A stretch of 64,000 bases of DNA from Sphingobacteriaceae bacterium (GCA_017745075.1 JAGIAD010000003.1:1-64000); one strand, 5' to 3'. Shown: positions 50,308-62,254, counted from the first letter of the stretch. The notes: a model not told the origin generated them from the letters alone. Made by a program: numbers and translations.

Positions 50308-51021
50308 CTATTTAAGTTCGCTTAACTGCAGCCGCTTAAATACATATTCTTTATAACTGGAACCTATTGGTAATACTTTTGTACCTATTTCGATATCGTA
50401 AACCGTAAAAGCGGTTACTTTAGTCAGGTTAACAATATAGGAGCGGTGAATGCGCAGAAAAGAACTGTTCTGAAGTTCTGATTCCAGATCGCCTATTTTG
50501 TATTTGGCCGTTACTTTTCTATCGTTACAGTGAATGATAATGTAATCTTTTAAACTCTCTATAAACAATATTTCATCCTTGTTCAGGTTGTGAACTTTAC
50601 CTCCTGTTTTGATATGGATAAACTGTTCGTTAACTACAGGCATTGCTCCTACTGTAATTAAAGGACTTCTCAACCTTAAATAGCGGTCAACTGCCTTAAA
50701 AAAGCGATCAAAAGTAATGGGTTTAAGCAGATAATCGATCAGGTCGAGATCGTAACCCTCTATCGCATATTCCCGGTAAGCGGTGGTAATAATTACGGCA
50801 GGCGGGTTTTTTAAGGTTTTAAGAAAATCAATTCCTGTAATCTGTGGCATTTTAATATCAAGGAACAGCAGGTCTACAGGTATCGTTCTGAGCATCTCCA
50901 ATGCTTTAATTGCATTTGAACAGGTACCCACTACCTCGAAAGTATCAAGTTGCTTAATATGATTCTGTATCAATTGAATAGCCAGAGGCTCGTCGTCAAC
51001 TAAAAGACACCTTACTTTCAT
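50308..51021 (-). CDS. LytTR-type response regulator
   Basis: A 237-aa protein with a receiver domain (about 1-120). Acidic pocket Asp9/Asp10 lies in LLVDDEPL, the phosphoacceptor is Asp55 in LLFLDIKMP, and Lys is in LLKPITFDRF. A C-terminal LytTR DNA-binding domain (about 140-235) contains FIESLKDYIIIHCNDRKVTA and FLRIHRSYIVNLTKV. It acts with the sensor kinase encoded upstream, whose 3' end overlaps its start by 26 nt. Target genes are unknown; the divergent outer-membrane receptor at 52315 is a natural candidate. Confidence 0.93.
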   Translation of the reverse strand: MKVRCLLVDDEPLAIQLIQNHIKQLDTFEVVGTCSNAIKALEMLRTIPVDLLFLDIKMPQITGIDFLKTLKNPPAVIITTAYREYAIEGYDLDLIDYLLKPITFDRFFKAVDRYLRLRSPLITVGAMPVVNEQFIHIKTGGKVHNLNKDEILFIESLKDYIIIHCNDRKVTAKYKIGDLESELQNSSFLRIHRSYIVNLTKVTAFTVYDIEIGTKVLPIGSSYKEYVFKRLQLSELK

Positions 51022-52117
51022 AGTGCTTATCCTTTATATCTGTACTGTTTTTTAGGTTTATGTGCAGTAAAACTACGAAGATATTATCGTGAGTAGTAAT
51101 GCTCAAATCGTATTGTCCAGGATAAAGCAGCTCAAGCTGTTTGGTTATGTTATTTATCCCAATCCTGTTTTCTTCTTTCTCCCTTCCTGGCATAAAACCA
51201 TTTGAAACCATAAAACGGAACTGGTTATCAACCAGCTTTAAATCTATATTAATTACGGGTTGGCCAATATCTTCACCAGCACCGTGTTTAAAAGCATTTT
51301 CGACCAGTGAAAGTAAAATTAACGGAGCAATAACCGTATCGTGATCTATAGTATGCCTAAAGTTCACCACCAAACGCTCCCCATATCTTAATTTTTCGAG
51401 TTCTATATAATTTTTAATCAGTGTAATTTCGGCAGACAGGGAAACATACCTCCCATTGCACCGGTACAGCACATGATCTAGTATTTCAGATAATCCGGCA
51501 ATTGATTTTGAAGTGACAGGCGAATTAACCAGAGAAAGTGAATAAATATTATTTAATGTATTAAAAAGAAAATGTGGATTTAATTGTGCCTTTAAAGCCT
51601 TTAATTCAGTCTCAGTACTTTCCTTTTCTAACAAAATTTTATGTTGCTGCGCAGCATACTGTTCTTTAATCAATTTTATAAAGGCAAAAACCCATGCTGC
51701 AGAAAAAGTTAAGGGAAAATAATGTGTAATGAGCTTAGGTACATCTGTTGCAATTTCAAGGATCGTTTCCTGATCAAATGGCGGTGTTCTTAAAAAGGGT
51801 TCAAGCACATGCACCACCACTATTCTTGAACACACACAGATTATATAACTTCCTATCAGAAAGTAAACCGCAACCATATAATAGGTTTTGGCTGTAATCA
51901 GCTTCGGAATAATTAAATAGGTCAGAAAATAAGAGGCAATAATGGTAAAGGATATGAAGTAGGCATGCCGGATCAGGATTTTATGAAAATCATGGTATTC
52001 GTCAATATCATAGCGGTTAAGAAACACAATTGAAGTAACGAGCCAAAAAACAACATGGCTAAGAAACCGGTGTGTGGAACTGAACTTGGTTATCCTCTCA
52101 ATTAATGGCATCAACAC
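50996..52117 (-). CDS. LytS/YehU-type sensor histidine kinase
   Basis: A 373-aa protein with four membrane helices in residues 18-160. The His_kinase domain (PF06580) has LNPHFLFNTLNNIYSLSLVN containing the phosphoacceptor His. A degenerate HATPase region has PLILLSLVENAFKHG and NRIGINNITKQLELLYPGQY. It signals to the LytTR regulator encoded next. The start could be either of two ATGs, at 52117 or 52111. The stimulus is unknown. Confidence 0.92.
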   Translation of the reverse strand: MLMPLIERITKFSSTHRFLSHVVFWLVTSIVFLNRYDIDEYHDFHKILIRHAYFISFTIIASYFLTYLIIPKLITAKTYYMVAVYFLIGSYIICVCSRIVVVHVLEPFLRTPPFDQETILEIATDVPKLITHYFPLTFSAAWVFAFIKLIKEQYAAQQHKILLEKESTETELKALKAQLNPHFLFNTLNNIYSLSLVNSPVTSKSIAGLSEILDHVLYRCNGRYVSLSAEITLIKNYIELEKLRYGERLVVNFRHTIDHDTVIAPLILLSLVENAFKHGAGEDIGQPVINIDLKLVDNQFRFMVSNGFMPGREKEENRIGINNITKQLELLYPGQYDLSITTHDNIFVVLLHINLKNSTDIKDKHYESKVSFS

Positions 52118-52314
52118 AAATATACAATTCTTAGCAATCTGAAATTATTGTGTCGACCAAGAGAGTAAAAATGCATATGAATATAGCTTAAATGGTCCTC
52201 AAATGCTTTCAGGACTAAAATAAAGCTCTTTAGCAGTAAAGTTCGTGTATATAACCACCATTGGGTTTTGGCTTAACTGTATTATTCATATTCGCCAGAA
52301 AATTGAAACCCATT

Positions 52315-54678
52315 ATGAATCTGATAAAACAATTGTACCTTTTATTCCTGCTGTTACTGGCCCTGCAAGGTTTTGCACAACAAACTGAAATCGTTATTAG
52401 CGGAAGAGTTATAGATGAAAAAACATTAAAACCACTTGAAAATGCAGGGATCAAACTTTTATCGGTAACAGATCAGAAACTTTTAAAAGCTACCCTCACC
52501 AATAATAAAGGTGAATTTTCATTATCTGCACTGCCTGGAAGGTTTGATATTAAAATTGAGTTTATTGCATACAAAACACAGCATTTAACAAATAAAGAAA
52601 TAAAACAGAGTATTAAACTTGAAGATATCATACTTAAAGAAGATGTACAGCTGTTAAAGTCGGTTGATGTAACAGCAGAAAAAACCACTGTCGAATTAAG
52701 TTTAGATAAGAAAATATTTAATGTAGGTAAAGATCTGATCTCAAAAGGCGGCTCTGCCAACGATATTTTAAATAATGTACCTTCTGTAAATGTAGATGCC
52801 AATGGCACCATAAGCCTGCGCGGAAATGGAAGTGTACAAGTATTGATTAATGGAAAACCATCTATGCTCACCAATAACAATGGTTTAGAGCAGATACCGG
52901 CCAGCAATATCGAGAAAGTGGAGGTAATTACCAATCCATCATCCAGATATGAAGCCCAGGGAGGAGGCGGAATTATTAATATCGTATTAAAAAAGAATAT
53001 GTTAAGCGGCTTTAATGGCTCCATACAAATCGGGGCCGGCGATCCGGCCAATTATAACGGTAATTTAAACCTCAGTTATAAAACCGAAAAAATTAACCTT
53101 TTCAGCAATGTTGGTTATCGGTACCGGAACCTTTACGGATCGGAAGAGCGTTACCAAAGTGTTTTTAACAATGGGTTACAAACCATATTAAGGCAAAATA
53201 ACAAACAGGGAAGAAACGATGATCTTTACAATGTTTACCTCGGAATGGATTATTACGTCAACGCCAAAAATACCTTAACGGGAAGTTTTTATCATGACCT
53301 GCTGGTAAATAAAGATACCACCAATTACCGCTACAATTACTACGATAAAAACAATGTACCGGACAGTACAATTAACCGTTTCGAGAATTACAGGGAGCCG
53401 CAAAAATTCAATCAGCTCGAACTGAATTATGCAAAAACATTTGATAAAAAGGATCAGAAGTGGAATACAAGCTTACAATATGTTTTCTGGAATGACGATG
53501 AAAATCAGGACATCACCCAACAAAAAACATTCCCAACCTTAAATAGTGCAAGCCGCTTAACCTCAAGAGATATAGAAAGCAGCGATGCATTATTTATCCA
53601 AAGCGACTTTACAGGCAATTTCTCCGGCGATTCGAAATTCGAAGCCGGGATAAGGGCAAATATCAGATCCATCAGAAGTGATTATTGGGCCAAGGCAGAT
53701 GACATACTGCTTCCGGCATACGACAATAAGCTTAAGTACAACGAGAATATTTATGGTGCCTATTTTCAATACGAAAACAAATTCAAAAAATTCAACTACC
53801 TGCTGGGACTTAGGGCCGAACTTTCTGATATCGGTATTTCAGACCGTAAGGGCGATTTCGCAGCTTCAAAAAATTATATCGACCTATTCCCTACCGCAAA
53901 CCTTACCTACAAGCTGCAGAGCAATACCGATTTGAGGTTAAGTTATAGCAGAAGAATAAACCGGCCTCAGTTTTGGCAGTTAAATCCATTTTCAGGCTTA
54001 TCAGATACCAGAAACTTAACAGTGGGCAACCCCGATCTGAACCCGATGTATACACACTCATTCGAACTGGGCATACTGCAAAGGTGGGGGAAACTCACCT
54101 TCAACCCATCAATTTATTATAAACATGCCACCAATTACTTCGAATTTATATTGAAACAATCTGCAAATGGTTTTGTAAACACGCCGGTTAATCTCGATTA
54201 TGAAGACCGTTACGGGCTGGAAATTTCAACCACCTACAATCCGCTATCGTGGTGGCGCTTATCGTGGGATTTTAACTATTACGCCTTTAAGCAGCAAGGC
54301 AGTTTTGAAAATAAAACATACGGATCTGAAGACCAGACCTGGTTTACCCGGCTTAATTCAAGGATGAAGTTTCCTAAGAGTTTTTCAATAGAATACAGTT
54401 TTAACTATAGGGCTAAAAATACCGATATCCAATCGGTTAATAAAGCACAGTACCGTGCCAATATCGCCCTCAATAAAGACCTGTTTAAAGATAAAGTTTC
54501 TGTTACCCTGGCCATCAACAACATTTTCGATTCGTTTATTGATAAGCAGATTACCACAACAGATACGTATTATTTAGAATCAAGTTTTAAAGGGATCGGG
54601 AGATTAATCACCACAACGCTGGTTTACCGCTTTAACCGTAAAAAAGACGAAAAAGACAGGTTACCGAATCAGGAGTAG
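52315..54678 (+). CDS. TonB-dependent receptor-like outer-membrane beta-barrel protein
   Basis: A 787-aa protein. It has a signal peptide (about 1-22, GFAQ), a carboxypeptidase-like regulatory domain (about 28-105) starting VISGRVIDEKTLKPLENAGI, a plug (about 120-220) with ILNNVPSVNVDANGTISLRG, and an outer-membrane barrel family 14905 region. It ends in a Lys/Asp-rich tail rather than the usual aromatic, which is common in this subfamily. I start at ATG 52315 to place the signal peptide at the N-terminus; an upstream ATG at 52261 would add 18 residues. It is divergent from the LytS/LytTR pair. Confidence 0.9.
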   Translation: MNLIKQLYLLFLLLLALQGFAQQTEIVISGRVIDEKTLKPLENAGIKLLSVTDQKLLKATLTNNKGEFSLSALPGRFDIKIEFIAYKTQHLTNKEIKQSIKLEDIILKEDVQLLKSVDVTAEKTTVELSLDKKIFNVGKDLISKGGSANDILNNVPSVNVDANGTISLRGNGSVQVLINGKPSMLTNNNGLEQIPASNIEKVEVITNPSSRYEAQGGGGIINIVLKKNMLSGFNGSIQIGAGDPANYNGNLNLSYKTEKINLFSNVGYRYRNLYGSEERYQSVFNNGLQTILRQNNKQGRNDDLYNVYLGMDYYVNAKNTLTGSFYHDLLVNKDTTNYRYNYYDKNNVPDSTINRFENYREPQKFNQLELNYAKTFDKKDQKWNTSLQYVFWNDDENQDITQQKTFPTLNSASRLTSRDIESSDALFIQSDFTGNFSGDSKFEAGIRANIRSIRSDYWAKADDILLPAYDNKLKYNENIYGAYFQYENKFKKFNYLLGLRAELSDIGISDRKGDFAASKNYIDLFPTANLTYKLQSNTDLRLSYSRRINRPQFWQLNPFSGLSDTRNLTVGNPDLNPMYTHSFELGILQRWGKLTFNPSIYYKHATNYFEFILKQSANGFVNTPVNLDYEDRYGLEISTTYNPLSWWRLSWDFNYYAFKQQGSFENKTYGSEDQTWFTRLNSRMKFPKSFSIEYSFNYRAKNTDIQSVNKAQYRANIALNKDLFKDKVSVTLAINNIFDSFIDKQITTTDTYYLESSFKGIGRLITTTLVYRFNRKKDEKDRLPNQE

Positions 54679-54759
54679 TTGTAAATCGAATCAAAAAGCA
54701 GGCCTTAGGTGGTCGCGTTTGCTCAATGTTAAGTTAAGCTCTTGACGCGTAGTATAATT

Positions 54760-54826
54760 TAACCACAGATAAAAAGGATGCACACAGATATAAAAATCCG
54801 TGTTTATCTGTGTACATCTATGGTTA
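54760..54826. repeat. Palindromic repeat, family E (TAACCACAGAT...ATCTATGGTTA)
   Basis: The left arm TAACCACAGATAAAAAGGAT with GCACACAGATATAAAAA is answered by ATCCGTGTTTATCTGTGTAC and ATCTATGGTTA, giving a near-complete 67-bp hairpin. It is a typical Bacteroidota intergenic palindrome, and its arm ACCAC resembles the ends around the GxxExxY gene. Confidence 0.85.
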
Positions 54827-54898
54827 AAAACCCTTAAATAATGACATTGTGCGTTTGCTGGAACGCTAAATGGTATTTAGGGGTTCAATTTTAAACCC

Positions 54899-54932
54899 GG
54901 GCCCAATGAACTTAAGATTATTCATTGGGCCT
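54899..54932 (-). terminator. Terminator of tyrS
   Basis: GCCCAATGAA (54901-54910) and TTCATTGGGC (54921-54930) form a perfect 10-bp stem, extended by outer G-C and G-T pairs. It lies 7 nt beyond the tyrS stop on the minus strand, followed by CGGGTTTAAAATT. Confidence 0.7.
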
Positions 54933-54939
54933 GGAAATA

Positions 54940-56226
54940 TTATTGAGCAGTTAAAAGGAAATAGTTTTTCTTTCCTTTTTGTACTACGATAAATTTATCG
55001 TTAATCAGGTTTGCGGTATTAAAAACCTGCATCGTATCGCTTACTTTTTCTTTATTAACCGAAACACCTCCACCCTGGATCAGTTTTTTTGTTTCACCTT
55101 TAGAAGGAAAAACAGCAGTCTTTTCAGCAAGCAAGGTAGCTGCATCAATACCTTCAGCCAATTCAGATTTCGAAATGTTAAACTGCGGAATACCCTCAAA
55201 CATTTCCAATACCTGGTTTCCAGATAAGGTTTTTAAAAATTCTAACGACCCATTGCCAAATAAAAATTCGGATGTTTTAATAGCGGTTTCTAAAGCTTCT
55301 ACCGAGTGGGTTTTGATGGTAATATCTTCAGCTAAAGCTTTTTGAAGAATACGCAAATGCGGTGCAGCATCGTGCTCCTTTTCCAAGGCCTCTATTTCCT
55401 CTTTATTTTTAAGGGTAAAAATGCGGATCCATTTTTTCACATCATCATCTGAAGCATTTAACCAGAATTGATAGAATTTATAAGGAGAAGTTTTCTCCGG
55501 GTCAAGCCAAACCGCACCACTTTCAGTTTTACCGAATTTGGTTCCGTCTGCTTTCTTGATCAGCTGTGTTGTAATGGCATAAGCTGTTCCGGCATCCTTC
55601 CTTCTGATCAGCTCTGTACCGGTAACAATATTACCCCATTGATCGGAGCCCCCCATCTGTACCAGACAGTTTTCGTTTTTCCATAAATGATAAAAATCGT
55701 ACCCCTGTATTAATTGGTAACAGAACTCGGTAAAAGATAGACCAGAATCGCCTTCCAAACGTCTTTTAACACTGTCTTTTGCCATCATGTAGTTCACGGT
55801 AATGTGTTTACCTACATCCCTGATAAAGGTAAAAAGGTTCATATCATTAAACCAATCGGCATTGTTAACCATTACTGCACCATTTCCGCCTTCTTCAAAT
55901 TTTAAGAACTTAGCCAATTGCTTTTTCATCCCTTTCAGGTTATGCTCAATCATTTCAGGGGTCTGAAGATTACGTTCATCAGATTTCCCGGATGGATCGC
56001 CAACCATACCTGTAGCCCCGCCAACTAAAGCATAGGGCTTATGGCCGGCATTTTGAAAATGAATCAGTGTCATGATCTGCGTTAGGTGACCAACATGCAA
56101 CGAATCTGCAGTAGGATCGAAACCGATATAACCAGAAGTCATACCTTCGTTCAACTTTTCCTCAGTATTCGGCATAATATCATGCAGCATGCCCCGCCAC
56201 CTTAACTCTTCAACAAAATTCGTCAT
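54940..56226 (-). CDS. tyrS: Tyrosyl-tRNA synthetase
   Basis: A 428-aa class I synthetase. The HIGH motif is HVGH (His44-His47) after [11 protein letters not shown]. Tyrosine-pocket segments are [13 protein letters not shown] and [14 protein letters not shown], and the KMSKS-like loop is [11 protein letters not shown]-terminal S4 RNA-binding domain (about 355-428) contains [18 protein letters not shown]. It charges tRNA-Tyr. Length and order are those of the TyrRS type of Bacteroidota. Its promoter box TATCTTTG lies 28 nt upstream of the start. Confidence 0.97.
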   Translation of the reverse strand: MTNFVEELRWRGMLHDIMPNTEEKLNEGMTSGYIGFDPTADSLHVGHLTQIMTLIHFQNAGHKPYALVGGATGMVGDPSGKSDERNLQTPEMIEHNLKGMKKQLAKFLKFEEGGNGAVMVNNADWFNDMNLFTFIRDVGKHITVNYMMAKDSVKRRLEGDSGLSFTEFCYQLIQGYDFYHLWKNENCLVQMGGSDQWGNIVTGTELIRRKDAGTAYAITTQLIKKADGTKFGKTESGAVWLDPEKTSPYKFYQFWLNASDDDVKKWIRIFTLKNKEEIEALEKEHDAAPHLRILQKALAEDITIKTHSVEALETAIKTSEFLFGNGSLEFLKTLSGNQVLEMFEGIPQFNISKSELAEGIDAATLLAEKTAVFPSKGETKKLIQGGGVSVNKEKVSDTMQVFNTANLINDKFIVVQKGKKNYFLLTAQ

Positions 56227-56253
56227 TGTACAAACACTTTAATAATGTGGGTG

Positions 56254-56261
56254 CAAAGATA
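56254..56261 (-). promoter_or_regulatory. -7 box of tyrS
   Basis: On the minus strand TATCTTTG (56261 to 56254) matches TAnnTTTG, giving a leader of about 20 nt before the ATG at 56226. No T-box-like leader fits in that space. Confidence 0.62.
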
Positions 56262-56396
56262 AAATTTTAGCTTAGTTTAAAGCAAATTAGTTGGTTTTGT
56301 AAATGAGTTATCGCAATTACGCTTTGTATCCTATAGCCTTTCCAATATTTTAACATTGGTTCTTTACAACCATACAAGAAAATATTACCTTGCAAG

Positions 56397-57071
56397 ATGA
56401 ACTTTTTATCCCATTATTATTTCGACCGGACAAGTAGCGATGCCAATGTGGTAATGGGAACGGTATTACCAGATCTGATTAAAAATGCTCTAAAAGAAGC
56501 AAATCTATATCCCCAAAAGAATGAATTCCTGTTTAAAGGAAATCCTGACGAGGAAAACCTGCTTATGGGCTGGAAAAGGCACCTAGCTGTCGACCTGTTT
56601 TTTCATTCCTCTGATTTCTTCCTGGAAAAAACCACTGAGCTTAAGCAGCTCATTAAGCCTATTGTAGAAAACACAAATGTTCGCCCGTCATTTCTGGCTC
56701 ATATAGGCCTGGAGCTTTTGTTAGACCATTTATTGGTTGAGCACAACTTAATCCAGGTAAATCATTTTTATGACAAGCTTAATGCGGTAAAAAAAGAATC
56801 GTTAAGTGATTTCCTTGAACACTGCAACCTTAAAAATCCTGAGCTATTTTTTAATTTTTTGGAAAAATTTATCAGCAGCAAGTACTTGTTGAGTTACCGG
56901 AAGCTCGAAAATATCAGTTATGCCCTTAACAGGATTTGCATGCGCTTATGGCCTGAAACATTAAGCGAGAGACAATTAGATTTACTTACCTTAGAGCTGG
57001 CTATTTTCAAAGCTGTTTTAGAGAAAGATTACATGGAGATTTTTAGAGAGATTGAGGCAAAACTGGTTTAA
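56397..57071 (+). CDS. AcpH-like acyl-carrier-protein phosphodiesterase family protein
   Basis: A 224-aa all-helical protein. The opening MNFLSHYYFD, then VMGTVLPDLIK, GWKRHLAVDLFFHSSDFF and FLAHIGLELLLDHLLVEHNL, follow the HD-like metal-site pattern of the ACP phosphodiesterase family (AcpH: MNFLAHLHLA...DHFLA). AcpH removes the 4'-phosphopantetheine arm from ACP, but many members are untested. It lies 35 nt before a secreted-protein gene. Confidence 0.75.
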   Translation: MNFLSHYYFDRTSSDANVVMGTVLPDLIKNALKEANLYPQKNEFLFKGNPDEENLLMGWKRHLAVDLFFHSSDFFLEKTTELKQLIKPIVENTNVRPSFLAHIGLELLLDHLLVEHNLIQVNHFYDKLNAVKKESLSDFLEHCNLKNPELFFNFLEKFISSKYLLSYRKLENISYALNRICMRLWPETLSERQLDLLTLELAIFKAVLEKDYMEIFREIEAKLV

Positions 57072-57105
57072 TTATTTGATATTTGGTGAAAAACCAAACA
57101 ACTAA

Positions 57106-58605
57106 ATGAAAATTAAACTAATGTTCTCCTTACTGCTAGTCTTTTTGCAGTTCAATGCCTTTACCCAACAGCAGATTAACGTTATTAAAAAGCCAACATG
57201 GAATATCAGAGCTTCTTACGATAGTAAGTATGGTTCGAAGGTAGATTTATCAGGTAACGCTATTGCCATGATTGTAGATGTTCCGAATGCTGATTTCGCC
57301 GTAGTTACCATTGATGATAAATTAACTCAGAAATGGATTACTGAACTTTCGGGTTTCCCAATGGCCATCGGAAAATTCAAAAACAACATTATGGTTATTG
57401 CCGCTACAGATCACAGTTATTTCAAAAGTTTTTCCAATCAGTTCAAAGCCTACCTTTTAGAAGAAAAAACCGGCAAATTGATCTCAGAAAAGATAATTTA
57501 TGATGGAAGTAAGGATTTTGTAGAGATGCCAGAATTCTTTTTTTCTGAAGATGGCGCCTATTTTAAAATGGCGACAAGACTAACATCGTTAAAGCGTAAG
57601 GTTCATATAGGCTTACCGATAGTGGGCTTTTTCACGGCGCTTAAAATGGACAAAGACTTTAACGAATCTCAAAGTTATACCGTAATCGATTTTAATGATA
57701 AGCTGGAACAAATTCAAAAAATGGAACCTGATATGCCAGATGGAGATACCTGGAAGGCATCTTGTGGTGATGACGGAAGCTTTATTATAAGCACTGTAGA
57801 TGCCTCGAAGGGAAAATGTAATGTGGCGATCTATTTAAGCAGCAGCCCAAGTCCACTCAAAACGGTGAGCATTCCTGTTGATGCTTTTAATCAGGATGAT
57901 ATTTCTTCCATTACTTTTGCAAGCAGCAAAAAGCCATTAATCAACTACATTGGTATATTCTACAAAAATGCGAATAAAGAACGTTCTACTTTGATTGCAA
58001 GAATAGATTTTAATAACGGAACCTTTACCTCTATCAAGGAAGTATTTGATAAGGCCCATCTTAAAGACCTACAGAAATCTTTTGTACCAGCCAATAAGAA
58101 ATTCGACGACCTCGATTTTTCTGACATTAAATACCTGAACATCAGAAACATTTCAGAATACAACAATACACTTCTTGTTACTATTTCTCCAAAATACAGC
58201 GTTTCCAGCAGTCGTGGTTCGTTTACATCAGAAGGCTCGGTACTGATGAATGGATATGATGCACAGATGAAGCCTCTTTATCACCAGTTTCTACCGCGTA
58301 CTTACTTAAGTCGTGGTATGGGAGAAGCTTCGGACCTATCATTTAACCAAACAGAAAATACGCTTCGCATCTTGGCCAATCAATCAGATGGTGGTTCTGT
58401 TGCTACCATATATGCTGAAATGGATCTAGGATCGGGTAAAATAAACAAGATCAATATGATCCCTAAAGATGATATTAAAAGTTCTTATTATGCCAATACA
58501 GAATCGATCAGTTGGCTAAATAATAGCTTTATTATTCCATTCGTAGAGCGTATGGGCATTTTTAGTAAGAAAGTAGATTTGCAGCTTTTGCAACTAAAAT
58601 ATTAA
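57106..58605 (+). CDS. Secreted protein of unknown function, beta-propeller-like
   Basis: A 499-aa protein with a signal peptide (about 1-20, AFTQ). The mature part shows many short beta-strand pairs with acidic turns (AVVTIDDKLTQKWITELSGF, YFKMATRLTSLKRKVHIGLP, ISWLNNSFIIPFVERMGIFS), suggesting a propeller. No family recognised. It may share a transcript with the AcpH-like gene upstream; the ligA start follows 31 nt later. Confidence 0.65.
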   Translation: MKIKLMFSLLLVFLQFNAFTQQQINVIKKPTWNIRASYDSKYGSKVDLSGNAIAMIVDVPNADFAVVTIDDKLTQKWITELSGFPMAIGKFKNNIMVIAATDHSYFKSFSNQFKAYLLEEKTGKLISEKIIYDGSKDFVEMPEFFFSEDGAYFKMATRLTSLKRKVHIGLPIVGFFTALKMDKDFNESQSYTVIDFNDKLEQIQKMEPDMPDGDTWKASCGDDGSFIISTVDASKGKCNVAIYLSSSPSPLKTVSIPVDAFNQDDISSITFASSKKPLINYIGIFYKNANKERSTLIARIDFNNGTFTSIKEVFDKAHLKDLQKSFVPANKKFDDLDFSDIKYLNIRNISEYNNTLLVTISPKYSVSSSRGSFTSEGSVLMNGYDAQMKPLYHQFLPRTYLSRGMGEASDLSFNQTENTLRILANQSDGGSVATIYAEMDLGSGKINKINMIPKDDIKSSYYANTESISWLNNSFIIPFVERMGIFSKKVDLQLLQLKY

Positions 58606-60648
<2,043 letters not shown>

Positions 60649-60655
60649 GTAATTT

Positions 60656-61165
60656 ACCACAAAGGCACTAAGAACACAAAGTGAATTGATTAAAAGCATC
60701 CCTATTGCTTAATAAATAAGAAACATTTTAAAACATTAAGGGATGACGGAAGATGAAATTTCTAAATTAATTGTTAATGCTGCGTATCAAGTTCATGTTG
60801 AGCTGGGTCCAGGATTATTAGAATCAGCCTATGAGGCTTGCCTAGTTTATGAATTGGTTAATGCAGGATTGCAGGTTTCCAATCAAATAGATCTTCCTGT
60901 TTATTACAAGAGTATAAAGCTTAATTGTAATTACAGAATAGATATTTTAGTTGAAAAAAAAGTTATTATTGAAGTGAAAGCAGTAAATATTCTTAAAGAT
61001 GTTCACTTAGCGCAAACAATAACCTACTTAAAGCTTTCTAACTGTAAGTTAGGATTACTCATTAACTTTAACGAGGCAAAAATAAAAGACGGAATAAAAA
61101 GAGTTATAAATGGCTATTTATAACCCAAATAACAAAAGCCTTGGTGTCCTTTGTGGCTCCGTGGT
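60656..61165. mobile_element. Inverted-repeat-flanked GxxExxY cassette
   Basis: The left end ACCACAAAGGCACTAAGAAC with ACAAAG (60656-60681) is answered by CCTTGGTGTCCTTTGTGGCT with CCGTGGT (61139-61165); the shared arm is CACAAAGG(A)CACnAAG. The GxxExxY gene is the only content. A second right-hand end lies at 61264-61290 after a decayed gene fragment. The repeats and their placement are seen directly; mobility is inferred and no transposase is present. Confidence 0.55.
60743..61123 (+). CDS. GxxExxY protein, PD-(D/E)xK nuclease-like
   Basis: A 126-aa protein carrying the name motif GLLESAY (Gly24, Glu27, Tyr30) and a PD-(D/E)xK-like set: Asp67 in YRIDILVEKK, and Glu77 and Lys79 in IIEVKAV. 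The family is small, widespread and of unknown function, and occurs in many near-identical copies between genes, often with inverted repeats as here. All key residues are intact, so the copy may be active. A partial copy of its 3' end lies 56 nt after its stop. Confidence 0.88.
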   Translation: MTEDEISKLIVNAAYQVHVELGPGLLESAYEACLVYELVNAGLQVSNQIDLPVYYKSIKLNCNYRIDILVEKKVIIEVKAVNILKDVHLAQTITYLKLSNCKLGLLINFNEAKIKDGIKRVINGYL

Positions 61166-61178
61166 AAAAACAAAAAAC

Positions 61179-61245
61179 TTACTCATTAATTAATGAGGCA
61201 AAAATAAAAGATGGGATTAAGCGGGTAATAAATGGCTGTTTATAA
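61179..61245 (+). pseudogene. Decayed 3' fragment of a second GxxExxY gene
   Basis: The fragment from TTACTCATTAAT to the TAA at 61243-61245 matches the last 70 nt of the intact gene (GAGGCAAAAATAAAAGAnGG, ATAAATGGCTnTTTATAACC) with about ten substitutions and a 2-nt deletion that breaks the frame. Homology continues past the stop into another right-hand repeat end (61264-61290). The unit is therefore a tandem duplicate of the cassette's right end. Confidence 0.8.
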
Positions 61246-61263
61246 CCCAAAATAAGAAAAAAA

Positions 61264-61290
61264 CTTCGTGCCTTTATGGCTTCGTGGTTA
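61264..61290. repeat. Second right-hand end of the GxxExxY cassette
   Basis: CTTCGTGCCTTTATGGCTTC with GTGGTTA is the reverse complement of the left end with a few differences, and parallels the end at 61139-61165. It lies 23 nt before the dapA start, so the decayed cassette also forms the dapA leader. Confidence 0.75.
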
Positions 61291-61312
61291 GAGAATAATA
61301 ATTAAATATATA

Positions 61313-62200
61313 ATGAACAAATTTCAGGGTACTGGTGTAGCATTGGTTACACCTTTCAACACAGATGGATCAGTTGATTATAACGGCTTAAAAAACCTGA
61401 TTAATCATTTGGTAGACGGAGGGATAGATTACCTCGTTTCTTTAGGTACAACCGGCGAAACCGCTACAATGACCAAGGACGAGAAGAAGAAGGTGTGGGC
61501 CTATACTGCTGAAATTAACAACAATAGATTACCATTGGTTGCCGGCATAGGAGGCAATAATACGGTAGCTGTGGCTGAAGAGATTAAATCTTTCGATGCT
61601 GCTGGTTACAGTGCAATTTTATCTGTTAGTCCTTATTACAACAAACCTACCCAGGAAGGAATTTATCAGCATTATAAATATCTGGCTGAAATTTCTCCTT
61701 TAGATTTGATTTTATACAATGTACCAGGCCGTACTGGGAGTAATATGAGTCCGGAAACAACCTGCAGGCTGGCTCATGATTTTAAAAACATCATTGCTAC
61801 TAAAGAAGCATCGGGAAGTTTCGATCAGTTTAACCAGATTATGAGAGATAAACCTGCAGATTTTCTTTTAATCTCCGGAGATGATCCGGTTACTTTGCCA
61901 ATGATTGCCTTAGGTGCTGCAGGTATTATTTCAGTAATCGGAAACGCCTTACCTAAGCAGTTTTCTGATATGGTTAAACTTTGTTTGGCTGGCGATTATA
62001 AAGCAGCCCTGCCTGCGCATTTAAGCTTAATAGAGTTTACCCGGTTGGCTTTTGCAGAGGGTAATCCGGCAGGCATAAAAGCCGCATTAAAACATTTAGG
62101 TGTTTGTGGCGATACCGTAAGGTTGCCATTGGTTAAAGCTTCTCCGGCATTAGAACAATTAATTGTAGCAGAAGTAGATAAATTAAGCGTAGTGGCTTAA
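61313..62200 (+). CDS. dapA: 4-hydroxy-tetrahydrodipicolinate synthase
   Basis: A 295-aa (beta/alpha)8 aldolase. Key positions are the GTTGET loop (Thr46/Thr47), Tyr135 in LILYNVPGRT and the Schiff-base Lys164 in IIATKEASG. The C-terminal helices are complete. It condenses pyruvate with aspartate semialdehyde in lysine and diaminopimelate synthesis. It is single here; no lysC or dapB neighbour is visible. Its upstream region is formed by the decayed GxxExxY cassette end. Confidence 0.95.
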   Translation: MNKFQGTGVALVTPFNTDGSVDYNGLKNLINHLVDGGIDYLVSLGTTGETATMTKDEKKKVWAYTAEINNNRLPLVAGIGGNNTVAVAEEIKSFDAAGYSAILSVSPYYNKPTQEGIYQHYKYLAEISPLDLILYNVPGRTGSNMSPETTCRLAHDFKNIIATKEASGSFDQFNQIMRDKPADFLLISGDDPVTLPMIALGAAGIISVIGNALPKQFSDMVKLCLAGDYKAALPAHLSLIEFTRLAFAEGNPAGIKAALKHLGVCGDTVRLPLVKASPALEQLIVAEVDKLSVVA

Positions 62201-62254
62201 TTAGTGTAAATTTCGGGTATTCATAACTGACTTTCAGCTTATTATAAGATATTC

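Noticed and set aside
50290..50310. Possible further GTGTA half sites (also near 62205)
   Set aside because: Only one arm of the palindrome is present and both lie at gene ends, not promoters.
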